A stretch of 36,539 bases of DNA from the NCBI GenBank assembly GCA_024638445.1, contig JAHEKH010000006.1:20636-57174 (forward strand), given 5' to 3'. This DNA is from Gammaproteobacteria bacterium. GTDB lineage: Bacteria; Pseudomonadota; Gammaproteobacteria; Steroidobacterales; JABDKV01. Below are positions 8,261-18,171 of this stretch, piece after piece. Positions within the stretch are counted from its first letter, which is position 1. Every line of letters begins with the position of its first letter. The position numbers and the translations under genes were made by a program. The notes under the pieces are model-generated. The model was not told the DNA's origin and ran no database searches. It was given only the letters and a program-made list of their open reading frames with translations.

Positions 8261-9862
8261 CTAGTACCCCGAAGTAATCGGGTAGCGCCAGTCCCGCCCA
8301 AAGCCACGACGGCTGACGCGTACCCCGGGCGGAGCCTGCCGCCGCTTGTATTCATTGCGCTTGACCATCTGGAGTATCCGCACAACGGTCTCACGGTCGA
8401 AGCCGCGGGCCTCGATCTGGTCGACTGAACAATCCTCTTCGATAAAAGCTTCGAGGATCGGGTAGAGCACGTCGTAGGGTGGCAGGGTGTCTGTATCTTT
8501 CTGGTCCGGGGCAAGCTCCGCTGACGGCGACCGGGTAATCACCCGCTTCGGGATATCCTCGCTGATCGAGTTGCGATAGCGGGCCAGGCGATAGACCAGC
8601 GTCTTGCTGCAGTCCTTGATTGGCGCAAATCCTCCGGCCATGTCGCCGTACAATGTGGCGTAACCGACTGCCATCTCGCTCTTGTTTCCTGTGGTCAGCA
8701 CCATCCGGCCGGTCTTGTTGGAGATCGCCATGAGAATGATGCCGCGGCAACGCGCCTGGATATTCTCCTCGGTAGAGTCTGCCGGCAGACCGGCGAACAG
8801 CTCCTGCAGCGACCCGAGTGACGCTTCGAACATCGGCTCAATGGAAATCAGGTGGTGCTCGATGCCGAGGCGGCCGGCCTGGTCAACCGCGTCGTCGATA
8901 CTCATCCGCGAGGTGTAACGGGACGGCATCAGCACCGCGCGCACCGCCTCCGGACCGAGGGCGTCACAGGCGATTGCGAGGGTCAGCGCGGAATCGATGC
9001 CACCGGACAGCCCGACAATGACGCCCGGGAAACCGTTCTTGCCAACGTAGTCGCGCACCCCCAGGACGATGGCGTCGTAAACGCTCTTTTCCAGCGGGTC
9101 GGCATCGACGAGCGGTCCGCCCGGTGCCCGCATCGCGCCGTCCGCATCGATGTCGACCACGTAGATGCCTTCCTTGCAGGCCGGCGCCCGCAGCACCATC
9201 TGGCCGCTGGCATCCATTGCGCAAGACACACCGTCAAACACCAGCTCATCCTGGCCGCCGACGTGGTTGACGTAAACGATCGGCAGCCCGGATTCGGCCA
9301 CCCGGGCCCGCATGACCTGTTCACGCCGCTCCTGCTTGTCGATCGCATACGGCGATGCCGTCGGGTTGAGCACGAGGGCGGCACCGGCGGCGCGGGCGCC
9401 GGCAACCGGGCCCGGTTCCCAGATGTCCTCGCAGACCGTGAGGGCCATCGGCAGACCGTTGACCGGCAGTACGCAGGTCCGGTGCCCCGGCGTGAAGTAG
9501 CGTTTTTCGTCGAAGACCCCGTAGTTGGGCAGGATTTGCTTGCGGTAGGTGGCCAGCAGTTCGCCGTCGCGCAGCAGGGCCACGCTGTTGAAGATGGTGC
9601 CGTCGTATTCCGGATATCCCACCAGCATTGAGATGCCTGCGACTTCGTCGCGCACTCGCTGAAAAGCGGCCTCGACGCGGTGACGCAAGCCCGAGTGGAA
9701 TAACAGGTCCTCAGGTGGGTAGCCGGTCAGGGTGAGTTCCGGAAAAATCACCAGGTCGGCTCCCAGCTCGTCACGGGCACGCGCAGCCGCGGCCATGACA
9801 ATGCCGGCGTTGCCATCGACATCGCCCACCTTGAAGTTGAGCTGCGCCAGCGCGACTTTCAT
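8261..9862 (-). CDS. nadE: Glutamine-dependent NAD+ synthase
   Basis: A 533-residue two-domain enzyme that makes NAD+ from nicotinate adenine dinucleotide, ATP and glutamine. The N-terminal nitrilase-type glutaminase domain carries the Glu42 (FPELTLTGYPP), Lys108 (YRKQILPNYG) and Cys144 (TVCEDIWEPG) triad. The C-terminal synthetase domain has the P-loop SGGIDS at 286-291 and the TTGNKSEMAVGYATLYGDM segment. This is the long form, unlike the short ammonia-dependent NadE of E. coli. It starts 34 bases after sucD on the same strand and may be transcribed with sucCD. Confidence 0.97.
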   Translation of the reverse strand: MKVALAQLNFKVGDVDGNAGIVMAAAARARDELGADLVIFPELTLTGYPPEDLLFHSGLRHRVEAAFQRVRDEVAGISMLVGYPEYDGTIFNSVALLRDGELLATYRKQILPNYGVFDEKRYFTPGHRTCVLPVNGLPMALTVCEDIWEPGPVAGARAAGAALVLNPTASPYAIDKQERREQVMRARVAESGLPIVYVNHVGGQDELVFDGVSCAMDASGQMVLRAPACKEGIYVVDIDADGAMRAPGGPLVDADPLEKSVYDAIVLGVRDYVGKNGFPGVIVGLSGGIDSALTLAIACDALGPEAVRAVLMPSRYTSRMSIDDAVDQAGRLGIEHHLISIEPMFEASLGSLQELFAGLPADSTEENIQARCRGIILMAISNKTGRMVLTTGNKSEMAVGYATLYGDMAGGFAPIKDCSKTLVYRLARYRNSISEDIPKRVITRSPSAELAPDQKDTDTLPPYDVLYPILEAFIEEDCSVDQIEARGFDRETVVRILQMVKRNEYKRRQAPPGVRVSRRGFGRDWRYPITSGY

Positions 9863-9896
9863 AGCGGACCTCGGCCTCGGGCCGGCCGCGACGGGG

Positions 9897-10769
9897 CTAG
9901 CCGCCGAGGCGGGACTTGATGGTGCTGCCGAGATCGGCCGGCGAACGAACCGTCGTCACGCCGGCGGCCTCCAGCGCCCGGAATTTCTCCGCGGCGGTAC
10001 CCTTGCCGCCCGATACGATAGCGCCGGCATGGCCCATTCGTTTACCTGGCGGCGCCGTAACGCCGGCGATGTAGGCCACAACCGGTTTGCTGACATGATC
10101 GCGAATGTACTCGGCCGCAGCCTCTTCGTCGCTGCCGCCGATCTCGCCGACCATGACGATGCCCTCGGTCTGCTCGTCTTCCTCGAACAACTCCAGGCAG
10201 TCGATGAAATCCATCCCGCGTACCGCATCGCCACCGATACCGATACAGGTCGACTGGCCCAGGCCATTACAGGTGGTCTGGTAAACCGCCTCGTAGGTGA
10301 GCGTGCCCGAGCGGGAAATAACGCCGACGCACCCCGGCTTGTGGATAAAGCCCGGCATGATGCCGATCTTGCACTCGCCCGGGGTAATGATCCCGGGGCA
10401 GTTTGGCCCGATCAGCCGGCAGTCGTAGTCGGCCATGATGGTCTTGACCTTGATCATGTCCTGGGCCGGCACACCCTCGGTGATACAGACTACAAGCTCC
10501 ATACCGGCGCTGACCGCCTCGACGATGGCGTCCGCGGCGAACGGTGCCGGGACATAGATCATGCTGACGGTCGCCCCGGTTTCCCTGGCGGCCTCTTCCA
10601 CCGTGTCGTAAACCGGCAGATCGAGATGAGTCTGACCACCACGGCCGGGGGTCACGCCGGCTACGACCTGCGTGCCGTACTCGAGGCATTGCTTGCTGTG
10701 AAACGATCCCTGGCGGCCCGTGAGCCCCTGGCAGATGATTTTTGAGTCTTTATTGACTAGTACACTCAT
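9897..10769 (-). CDS. sucD: Succinyl-CoA ligase [ADP-forming], alpha subunit
   Basis: A 290-residue subunit with an N-terminal CoA-binding Rossmann domain ([15 protein letters not shown], residues about 13-27) and a C-terminal ligase domain. The transiently phosphorylated His is at 247 in GHAGAI, matching His246 of the E. coli enzyme. Together with SucC it converts succinyl-CoA to succinate with ATP formation in the TCA cycle. The start ATG has a GGGGA site upstream. It lies 12 bases after sucC. Confidence 0.97.
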   Translation of the reverse strand: MSVLVNKDSKIICQGLTGRQGSFHSKQCLEYGTQVVAGVTPGRGGQTHLDLPVYDTVEEAARETGATVSMIYVPAPFAADAIVEAVSAGMELVVCITEGVPAQDMIKVKTIMADYDCRLIGPNCPGIITPGECKIGIMPGFIHKPGCVGVISRSGTLTYEAVYQTTCNGLGQSTCIGIGGDAVRGMDFIDCLELFEEDEQTEGIVMVGEIGGSDEEAAAEYIRDHVSKPVVAYIAGVTAPPGKRMGHAGAIVSGGKGTAAEKFRALEAAGVTTVRSPADLGSTIKSRLGG

Positions 10770-10781
10770 CGTAAATCCCCG

Positions 10782-11942
<1,161 letters not shown>

Positions 11943-12056
11943 CGGGAACCTTCCCTGCTGGGACCGGAAAGGGGCGTATTCTGGAGCAATCGCCCCGGGG
12001 ACGCAAAGCGTGCACCGGGTCCGTCCCGGGCAATACCGGCAGGTTAGAATAGCCGC

Positions 12057-13718
12057 GTGGCTTCCACTGAACCCCTAACCCCCAGCGCCCGCGAGGCCGC
12101 CGACGCACAGGCGCAGTCCGCCCAGGCCCCCGATCTCGCCTGGCGGGTGGTATCGCTGCTCAATGTCTACCGGGTCCTGGTGGCGATGAGCCTGCTGGTG
12201 CTGTTCGTGATCACCGCCGACCCCCGGGTCGTCGGCGCCCACAAGCCCGGTCTTTTCATCCCCGTTGCCGCCGGCTACCTGGTTGCCGGCCTGGTGAGCT
12301 GGTGGACGATTGGCCGGCGCAGTCCGGCGTACCCGCTGCAGATTTCCGCCCAGCTGTCGATCGACATCGTGGCGGTTACCCTGCTGATGCACGCCAGCGG
12401 CGGCATAGCCAGCGGGCTCGGCAACCTCCTGATCATCTCGGTAGGCGCGGCCAGTCTCGCGCTGCAGGCCCGCACGGCGGTGACTTTTGCCGCCATCGCC
12501 ACGCTGGCGGTGCTGTTCGAACAGGCCGTATCGCAGTTCGAAGGCGTAACAAGTGCCGGCGACTACACCGCCGCCGGTCTCCTCGGCGCAATCATTTTCG
12601 TCATTGCCCTCGCAGCGCAGCCGCTGGCCCGGCGTATTGCCGAGAGCGAGGCACTGGCCGAGCAACGCGGTGTCGACCTGGCCAACCTGGCCGAACTCAA
12701 TGAATACATCGTTCAGCACCTGCGCGAGAGCATCGTGGTTATCGACGAGAGCGACCGGGTACGGTTGATGAATGCCTCGGCCGCCAAGCACCTTGGCGTG
12801 CGCAGCCGCAGCGCCTCGGGCCGCCACCTCGCGGACATGGCGCCGGCGCTGCACGCGATTACCCAGGAATGGCGACGCCACGCCGGCGACCTGCAAACCA
12901 GCTTCTCGCCGTTTACCGGTGCCGACGGCGCTACCCTGGTCACCCCGCACTTCGCCCCGCTGGGCCAGGGGAATCCACCGGCGGCGCTTATTTTTCTCGA
13001 AGATGCCACCGCCCTGGCCGAACGCGTTCAGCAGGCCAAGCTGGCCGCGCTCGGTCGACTCAGTGCCAGCATCGCCCACGAAATCCGCAACCCGGTGGGC
13101 GCAATAAGCCATGCCGGTCAGCTGCTGGCCGAGTCAGAATCGATTGCTCCGGACGAGCAGCGCCTGACCGACATCATCCACACCCAGTCACGCCGGGTGA
13201 ACACCATTATCGAAAACGTGCTCCAGCTGTCGCGCCGTGACAGCACCCGGCCGCAACGCCTCGTTCTGGCAGACTGGATCGGGGACTTTATGCCGGAGTT
13301 TCGCGCCGGAAACCAGCTGGGTGACGCAGAAATACCGGCCGAGCATGCCGACGAAACCATGACCGTGCGCTTCGACGCCAGCCACCTCCACCAGGTGCTG
13401 TGGAACCTGTGTGAGAACGCCGTGCGCTATGCCCGCGGCCCCGGTGGTGAGCTCACGCTGGGCCTGCGCAGCGGCCGGCTCAACAACGACCGGCCGTTTC
13501 TCGAGGTACTCGACCGCGGCAGCGGTATCGACGAAAACCTCGTCGACCGTATCTTCGAACCCTTCTTTACCGCGGCGCACGATGGCACCGGGCTGGGACT
13601 GTTTATTTCCCGCGAGCTCTGTGAATGCAACAATGCCGGCCTGCGCTACCAGCGCCGCGAGGGTGGTGGCAGCGTATTCCAGATCATATTTGCCGACCCG
13701 CAGCGCTGGACAGTTTGA
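12057..13718 (+). CDS. pilS: Type IV pilus sensor histidine kinase PilS
   Basis: A 553-residue membrane kinase with about six hydrophobic helices (residues ~25-185), a PAS-like segment (~205-320), and a HisKA domain with phospho-acceptor His341 in [10 protein letters not shown]. The ATPase domain has N box [11 protein letters not shown]1 DRGSGI, F box FEPFF and G2 GTGLGLFIS. The start is GTG at 12057, near the end of a TAGAAT that could be a -10; if so the message would be nearly leaderless. It lies seven bases before pilR, so the pair is co-transcribed. In Pseudomonas, PilS senses pilin levels in the membrane and sets PilR activity; the same role is inferred here. Confidence 0.93.
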   Translation: MASTEPLTPSAREAADAQAQSAQAPDLAWRVVSLLNVYRVLVAMSLLVLFVITADPRVVGAHKPGLFIPVAAGYLVAGLVSWWTIGRRSPAYPLQISAQLSIDIVAVTLLMHASGGIASGLGNLLIISVGAASLALQARTAVTFAAIATLAVLFEQAVSQFEGVTSAGDYTAAGLLGAIIFVIALAAQPLARRIAESEALAEQRGVDLANLAELNEYIVQHLRESIVVIDESDRVRLMNASAAKHLGVRSRSASGRHLADMAPALHAITQEWRRHAGDLQTSFSPFTGADGATLVTPHFAPLGQGNPPAALIFLEDATALAERVQQAKLAALGRLSASIAHEIRNPVGAISHAGQLLAESESIAPDEQRLTDIIHTQSRRVNTIIENVLQLSRRDSTRPQRLVLADWIGDFMPEFRAGNQLGDAEIPAEHADETMTVRFDASHLHQVLWNLCENAVRYARGPGGELTLGLRSGRLNNDRPFLEVLDRGSGIDENLVDRIFEPFFTAAHDGTGLGLFISRELCECNNAGLRYQRREGGGSVFQIIFADPQRWTV

Positions 13719-13724
13719 GGAACC

Positions 13725-15059
<1,335 letters not shown>

Positions 15060-15075
15060 CCGCAGGCCAGCCGGC

Positions 15076-15090
15076 TGCCGCGACGCGGCA
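15076..15090. repeat. Palindrome TGCCGCG-A-CGCGGCA
   Basis: A perfect 7+7 bp palindrome around a single base, 17 bases after the pilR stop. In RNA it could form a GC-rich hairpin at the end of the pilSR message, but no U-tract follows. It is also the first of a series of dyads leading to the pilA promoter, so a protein-binding role is possible. Confidence 0.4.
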
Positions 15091-15093
15091 AAA

Positions 15094-15109
15094 TGTGACT
15101 TCCGTCACA
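15094..15109. promoter_or_regulatory. CRP/Vfr-type operator core upstream of pilA
   Basis: TGTGA-CTTCCG-TCACA matches both half-sites of the CRP consensus (TGTGA-N6-TCACA) exactly, with an AAA run on the left as is common. It also reads as GTGAC-N4-GTCAC. Its centre is about 165 bp upstream of the predicted pilA start of transcription. In Pseudomonas the CRP homologue Vfr acts on twitching motility. No crp gene lies in this window, so the regulator is inferred. Confidence 0.5.
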
Positions 15110-15128
15110 CTCCAGCTGCCGAAAAGGG

Positions 15129-15145
15129 GTGACAATTTGCGTCAC
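15129..15145. promoter_or_regulatory. 17-bp dyad, candidate PilR enhancer site
   Basis: GTGAC-N7-GTCAC is a perfect inverted repeat spanning 17 bp, the size usual for NtrC-family enhancer sites. Its centre is about 117 bp upstream of the -12 element of the pilA promoter, in the usual range for sigma-54 activators. The same half-site recurs at 15095 and as TGACGTGAC at 15150-15158. Binding by PilR is inferred from position only. Confidence 0.45.
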
Positions 15146-15154
15146 TTTTTGACG

Positions 15155-15188
15155 TGACCCGGCGGCCCTGGCAAGGCAAACCGGGTCA
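15155..15188. repeat. Inverted repeat TGACCCGG / CCGGGTCA
   Basis: Perfect 8-bp arms at 15155-15162 and 15181-15188 separated by 18 bases, between the 17-bp dyad and the sigma-54 promoter. It could be a looped operator or part of the DNA bend needed for enhancer action. Function unknown. Confidence 0.35.
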
Positions 15189-15239
15189 TGTAACAGGCAC
15201 AGACAATAAATTCATGCGCTTACAGTCGGACAGGGGAAT

Positions 15240-15255
15240 TGGCACGGCGATTGCA
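15240..15255 (+). promoter_or_regulatory. Sigma-54 (-24/-12) promoter of pilA
   Basis: TGGCACGGCGATTGCA fits the RpoN consensus TGGCACG-N4-TTGCW at every fixed position. Transcription should begin near 15266, leaving a leader of about 60 bases before the pilA ATG. The sigma-54 activator gene pilR lies immediately upstream. Confidence 0.9.
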
Positions 15256-15324
15256 TTGTCTCTATCGCTGGCGCACTGGGACGCCGCTATTGATTTGTCA
15301 GTTTCACTCTCCGGAGGAGTACAC

Positions 15325-15783
15325 ATGAAGAAGCAACAGGGTTTTACCCTTATCGAACTTATGATCGTTGTAGCGATCATCGGTATCCTGGCCGCCATCG
15401 CAATTCCGGCTTACCAGGACTACACGCAGCGCGCACAGATCGGTGAAGCATTCACCGTTGTCTCGAGCGCCAAAACGGCTATTGCCGAGTTTGCACAGAC
15501 CAACGGCGCCTATCCGGGCACCGCTGCCGGTCAGACCCCGGCCGACCTCGGCCTGGTCGTGACCTCGAACGCCGGTAAGTACGCCAACGCAGTTGCCGTT
15601 GCTGACGGCACAGGCGTCATCACGGTGACGATGAAGGGCGCTGGCGCCGTGGGTGCCGACATCCAGGGCAAGACCGTGGTCTTCACGCCGCCGACCCTGG
15701 CTGGCCTGACGGGCGCGTTCAGCTGGGCCTGCACCAGCAACGCCGACCAGAAGTTCCTGCCGAAAGCCTGCGCGGGCTCCTAA
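15325..15783 (+). CDS. pilA: Type IV major pilin PilA
   Basis: A 152-residue prepilin counted from the ATG at 15325, which has a GGAGGAG ribosome binding site (15313-15319) five bases upstream; the frame is open further upstream but that would give an impossible leader. The leader is six residues, MKKQQG, then the type IVa N-terminus [20 protein letters not shown] with N-methylated Phe and Glu5. The C-terminal disulfide loop is [16 protein letters not shown]. It is cut by PilD and assembled by PilB/PilC. Expression should be sigma-54/PilR dependent, and a strong terminator follows 61 bases after its stop. This is the likely major pilin. Confidence 0.95.
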   Translation: MKKQQGFTLIELMIVVAIIGILAAIAIPAYQDYTQRAQIGEAFTVVSSAKTAIAEFAQTNGAYPGTAAGQTPADLGLVVTSNAGKYANAVAVADGTGVITVTMKGAGAVGADIQGKTVVFTPPTLAGLTGAFSWACTSNADQKFLPKACAGS

Positions 15784-15802
15784 GCGGAACCGAGACCAAA
15801 TC

Positions 15803-16297
15803 ATGCGCGATGTTGAAGGACAGACTTCGCCGAGCATGTACAAGGGCCCCCTGTGCAAACAGGGGGCCTTTTGTTTTGACAGGGAACGAGGCTTTACGCT
15901 GATCGAGCTGATGATCGTTGTGGCGATCGTCGGCATCATCACGGCACTTGCGCTGCCCGCATACCACGATTACATCGTCCGTACGCAGGTCAGCGAGATC
16001 CTGGTGCTTGCGCGGGACGACCGTGCCCGGGTGCGCGAACACTTCCATTTCTCAGGCGCCGTTCCGGCCGACCTGGACGACATCGGCGTGTCCGTGTCCT
16101 CTGCGCGGAGCAAGTACCTGGCGGCGGACATCGGCTGGAATGCAGGTGGACGGACTCTCACATACACCATGGGCAATATGTCAGCGGGCGCCACAGGGTC
16201 CATGCAGTGGACCGGGACCCCCCGTGGCGCAGACCTCGTCTGGGCCTGCAGCTCGGCGGATTTCCCGAAGAAATTCCTGCCGCGTTATTGCCAGTAA
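15803..16297 (+). CDS. Second type IV pilin with atypical long leader
   Basis: The reading frame encodes a pilin clearly related to the first. The mature part begins at 15893 with [24 protein letters not shown], has Glu5, and ends with the disulfide loop WACSSADFPKKFLPRYC; mature length is about 134 residues. No ATG, GTG or TTG lies just before the cleavage site (RERG/FTL). The nearest in-frame starts are ATG 15836 (19-residue leader) and ATG 15803 (30-residue leader), both with poor ribosome binding sites. The leader codons run straight through the intrinsic terminator of pilA (15845-15877). It could be a low-level minor pilin made by read-through, or a copy that has lost its own promoter and leader. 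The mature coding part is intact. It lacks a sigma-54 promoter of its own. Confidence 0.75.
   Translation: MRDVEGQTSPSMYKGPLCKQGAFCFDRERGFTLIELMIVVAIVGIITALALPAYHDYIVRTQVSEILVLARDDRARVREHFHFSGAVPADLDDIGVSVSSARSKYLAADIGWNAGGRTLTYTMGNMSAGATGSMQWTGTPRGADLVWACSSADFPKKFLPRYCQ
15845..15877 (+). terminator. Strong intrinsic terminator of pilA, inside the second pilin frame
   Basis: A 10-bp perfect stem (GGCCCCCTGT with ACAGGGGGCC) closes a GCAA tetraloop and is followed directly by TTTTGTTTT. This is a textbook Rho-independent terminator 61 bases after the pilA stop. It lies within the only frame available for the leader of the next pilin. Confidence 0.92.
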
Positions 16298-16351
16298 TGA
16301 CGCCTGCCGGGGCGACCCGGTCGGCGACAAAACTTCATAAAACTGTGACAT

Positions 16352-16376
16352 AAAGAGAGGTTTAGCCTCTTTTTTT
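16352..16376 (+). terminator. Intrinsic terminator after the second pilin gene
   Basis: AAAGAGAGG pairs with CCTCTTTTT across a TTTAG loop (one G-U pair), and a run of T continues to 16376. It lies 54 bases after the second pilin stop and 39 bases before pilB. It should separate pilin transcription from pilBCD, so pilB needs read-through or a promoter in the short space after it. A TTGAGC-N17-TTTTAA pair at 16375-16403 is a weak candidate. Confidence 0.75.
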
Positions 16377-16415
16377 GAGCTACTATTTCCGGGCGGTTTT
16401 TAACAGAACGAGTCC

Positions 16416-18143
16416 ATGGCAGCAGCGACTAGCATGAAATCGGCATTGAGCGGCCTGCCCCGGCGGCTGGCTCAGGACGGCCTCCTGGACGAGGCCGCCG
16501 CAATCGAGGCCAAGGCGGCCGCCAAGCAGCAGAGCACGCCGCTGGTCACCTATATCGTCCAGAACAACCTCGCCGATGCCCGCGACGTGGCGATCGCCGC
16601 CTCGCAGGAGTTCGGCGTCCCCCTGCTCGACCTGGACGTGATCGAACCTGATCTCGACATCGTCCGCCTCGTCGACGAGAAACTTCTGAGCAAGCACCGC
16701 GTGCTGCCGCTGTCGCGGCGCGGCAAGCGGCTGTTCCTCGGGCTGTCAGACCCGACCAACCTGCAGGCTCTGGACGAGATCAAGTTCCAGACCGGGATGG
16801 GTGTCGACACCATCGTAGTCGAGGAAAACAAGCTCGAGGTCATGCTGACGCGCACCCTCGAAGCGATCGACAGCTCTTCTTTTCAGTCTTTCGACGATGA
16901 CGACTTCGACCTCGAGAATCTCGAGGTCACCGGTGGCGACGACGACAGCGACGACGACATCAGCCGCGACGACATCGAAGACGCACCGGTCGTGCGCTTT
17001 GTCAACAAGATTCTGCTGGACGCGATCAAGAAAGGCGCGTCCGACGTGCATTTCGAGCCTTACGAAAAAACGTTCCGTGTTCGCACCCGCCAGGACGGCA
17101 TTCTCAAGGAAGTTGCCCTGCCTCCGGTGCAGCTGGCCGGCAAGGTCGCCGCACGCCTGAAGGTAATGGCACGCCTCGACATCGCCGAGCGCCGCGTGCC
17201 GCAGGACGGCCGCATTAAGATGAAGCTGTCGAAAAACCGGGCCATCGATTTTCGTGTCAGCACCTGCCCGACACTTTTTGGCGAGAAGATCGTGCTGCGT
17301 ATTCTCGATCCCAGCAGCGCCAAGCTGGGTATCGACGCTCTCGGTTATGAGGGGTTCCAGAAGCAGTTCTACATGGAGAACCTCGCCAAGCCTTACGGCA
17401 TGATCCTGGTGACCGGGCCTACCGGCAGCGGTAAGACGGTGTCGCTGTATACCGGTCTCAATATCCTCAACACCGAAGACCGCAACATATCCACCTGCGA
17501 AGACCCGGCGGAAATCAACCTGCCCGGCATCAACCAGGTGAACATCAATACCAAGGTCGGCCTGACCTTCGCCTCGGCGCTAAAGGCCTTCCTGCGCCAG
17601 GATCCGGACATCATCATGGTCGGTGAGATCCGCGACCTCGAAACTGCCGAGATCGCGATCAAGGCAGCCCAGACCGGTCACCTCGTGCTCTCGACGCTGC
17701 ATACCAACGATGCACCGCGCACGCTGACCCGTCTGGTTGACATGGGCGTTAAACCTTATGCCATCGCCACCTCGGTCAGCCTGATCATCGCGCAGCGCCT
17801 GGCGCGCCGGCTGTGCCAGGACTGTCGCGAGCCGAAAGACATTCCGGACGAGGCACTGCGCACCGAGGGCTTCACCGAGGACATGATCGAAAAGGGTGTC
17901 ACCGTTTATGGACCGTTAGGCTGCAACCGCTGCAATGACGGCTACAAGGGCCGCGTTGGTATCTACCAGGTCATGCCGGTATCGGAAACGATGGGCCGAA
18001 TCATCATGGAAGGCGGCAACGCCATACAGATTGGAGACCAGGCGCAGGAAGAAGGCGTCTGGGACCTGCGTCGATCAGGGCTGCAAAAAGTGATGGATGG
18101 CGTAACCAGCCTGGAAGAAGTCAACCGCGTCACGGTTGACTGA
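16416..18143 (+). CDS. pilB: Type IV pilus assembly ATPase PilB
   Basis: A 575-residue GspE/PilB-family hexameric motor that drives pilin polymerisation at the inner membrane. The N-terminal MshEN/T2SSE_N domain spans about 10-150. An unusually Asp-rich linker (about 159-190) precedes the catalytic half with Walker A GPTGSGKT at 334-341, Asp and His boxes, and Walker B IIMVGEIRD at 399-407. Two Cys pairs, CQDC and CNRC, form the zinc site usual in PilB. The ATG at 16416 is preferred over the one six codons on. It is followed by pilC after 28 bases. No pilT retraction ATPase gene is in the window. Confidence 0.97.
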   Translation: MAAATSMKSALSGLPRRLAQDGLLDEAAAIEAKAAAKQQSTPLVTYIVQNNLADARDVAIAASQEFGVPLLDLDVIEPDLDIVRLVDEKLLSKHRVLPLSRRGKRLFLGLSDPTNLQALDEIKFQTGMGVDTIVVEENKLEVMLTRTLEAIDSSSFQSFDDDDFDLENLEVTGGDDDSDDDISRDDIEDAPVVRFVNKILLDAIKKGASDVHFEPYEKTFRVRTRQDGILKEVALPPVQLAGKVAARLKVMARLDIAERRVPQDGRIKMKLSKNRAIDFRVSTCPTLFGEKIVLRILDPSSAKLGIDALGYEGFQKQFYMENLAKPYGMILVTGPTGSGKTVSLYTGLNILNTEDRNISTCEDPAEINLPGINQVNINTKVGLTFASALKAFLRQDPDIIMVGEIRDLETAEIAIKAAQTGHLVLSTLHTNDAPRTLTRLVDMGVKPYAIATSVSLIIAQRLARRLCQDCREPKDIPDEALRTEGFTEDMIEKGVTVYGPLGCNRCNDGYKGRVGIYQVMPVSETMGRIIMEGGNAIQIGDQAQEEGVWDLRRSGLQKVMDGVTSLEEVNRVTVD

Positions 18144-18171
18144 GTATTGCGTTGGACTGGACTGAGGACCT

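Noticed and set aside
11943-12056. Promoters for sucC and pilS in the divergent space
   Set aside because: Only isolated hexamer-like matches such as TAGAAT were seen, without a paired -35; not strong enough to list as features.
15154-15324. Pilin reading frame extended upstream of 15325
   Set aside because: It would run through the sigma-54 promoter and give a 63-residue leader; the ATG at 15325 has a strong ribosome binding site and a normal six-residue leader.
16935-16980. GAC-rich repeat as a possible CRISPR or tandem repeat
   Set aside because: It is an in-frame run of Asp codons within pilB, with no spacer-repeat structure.
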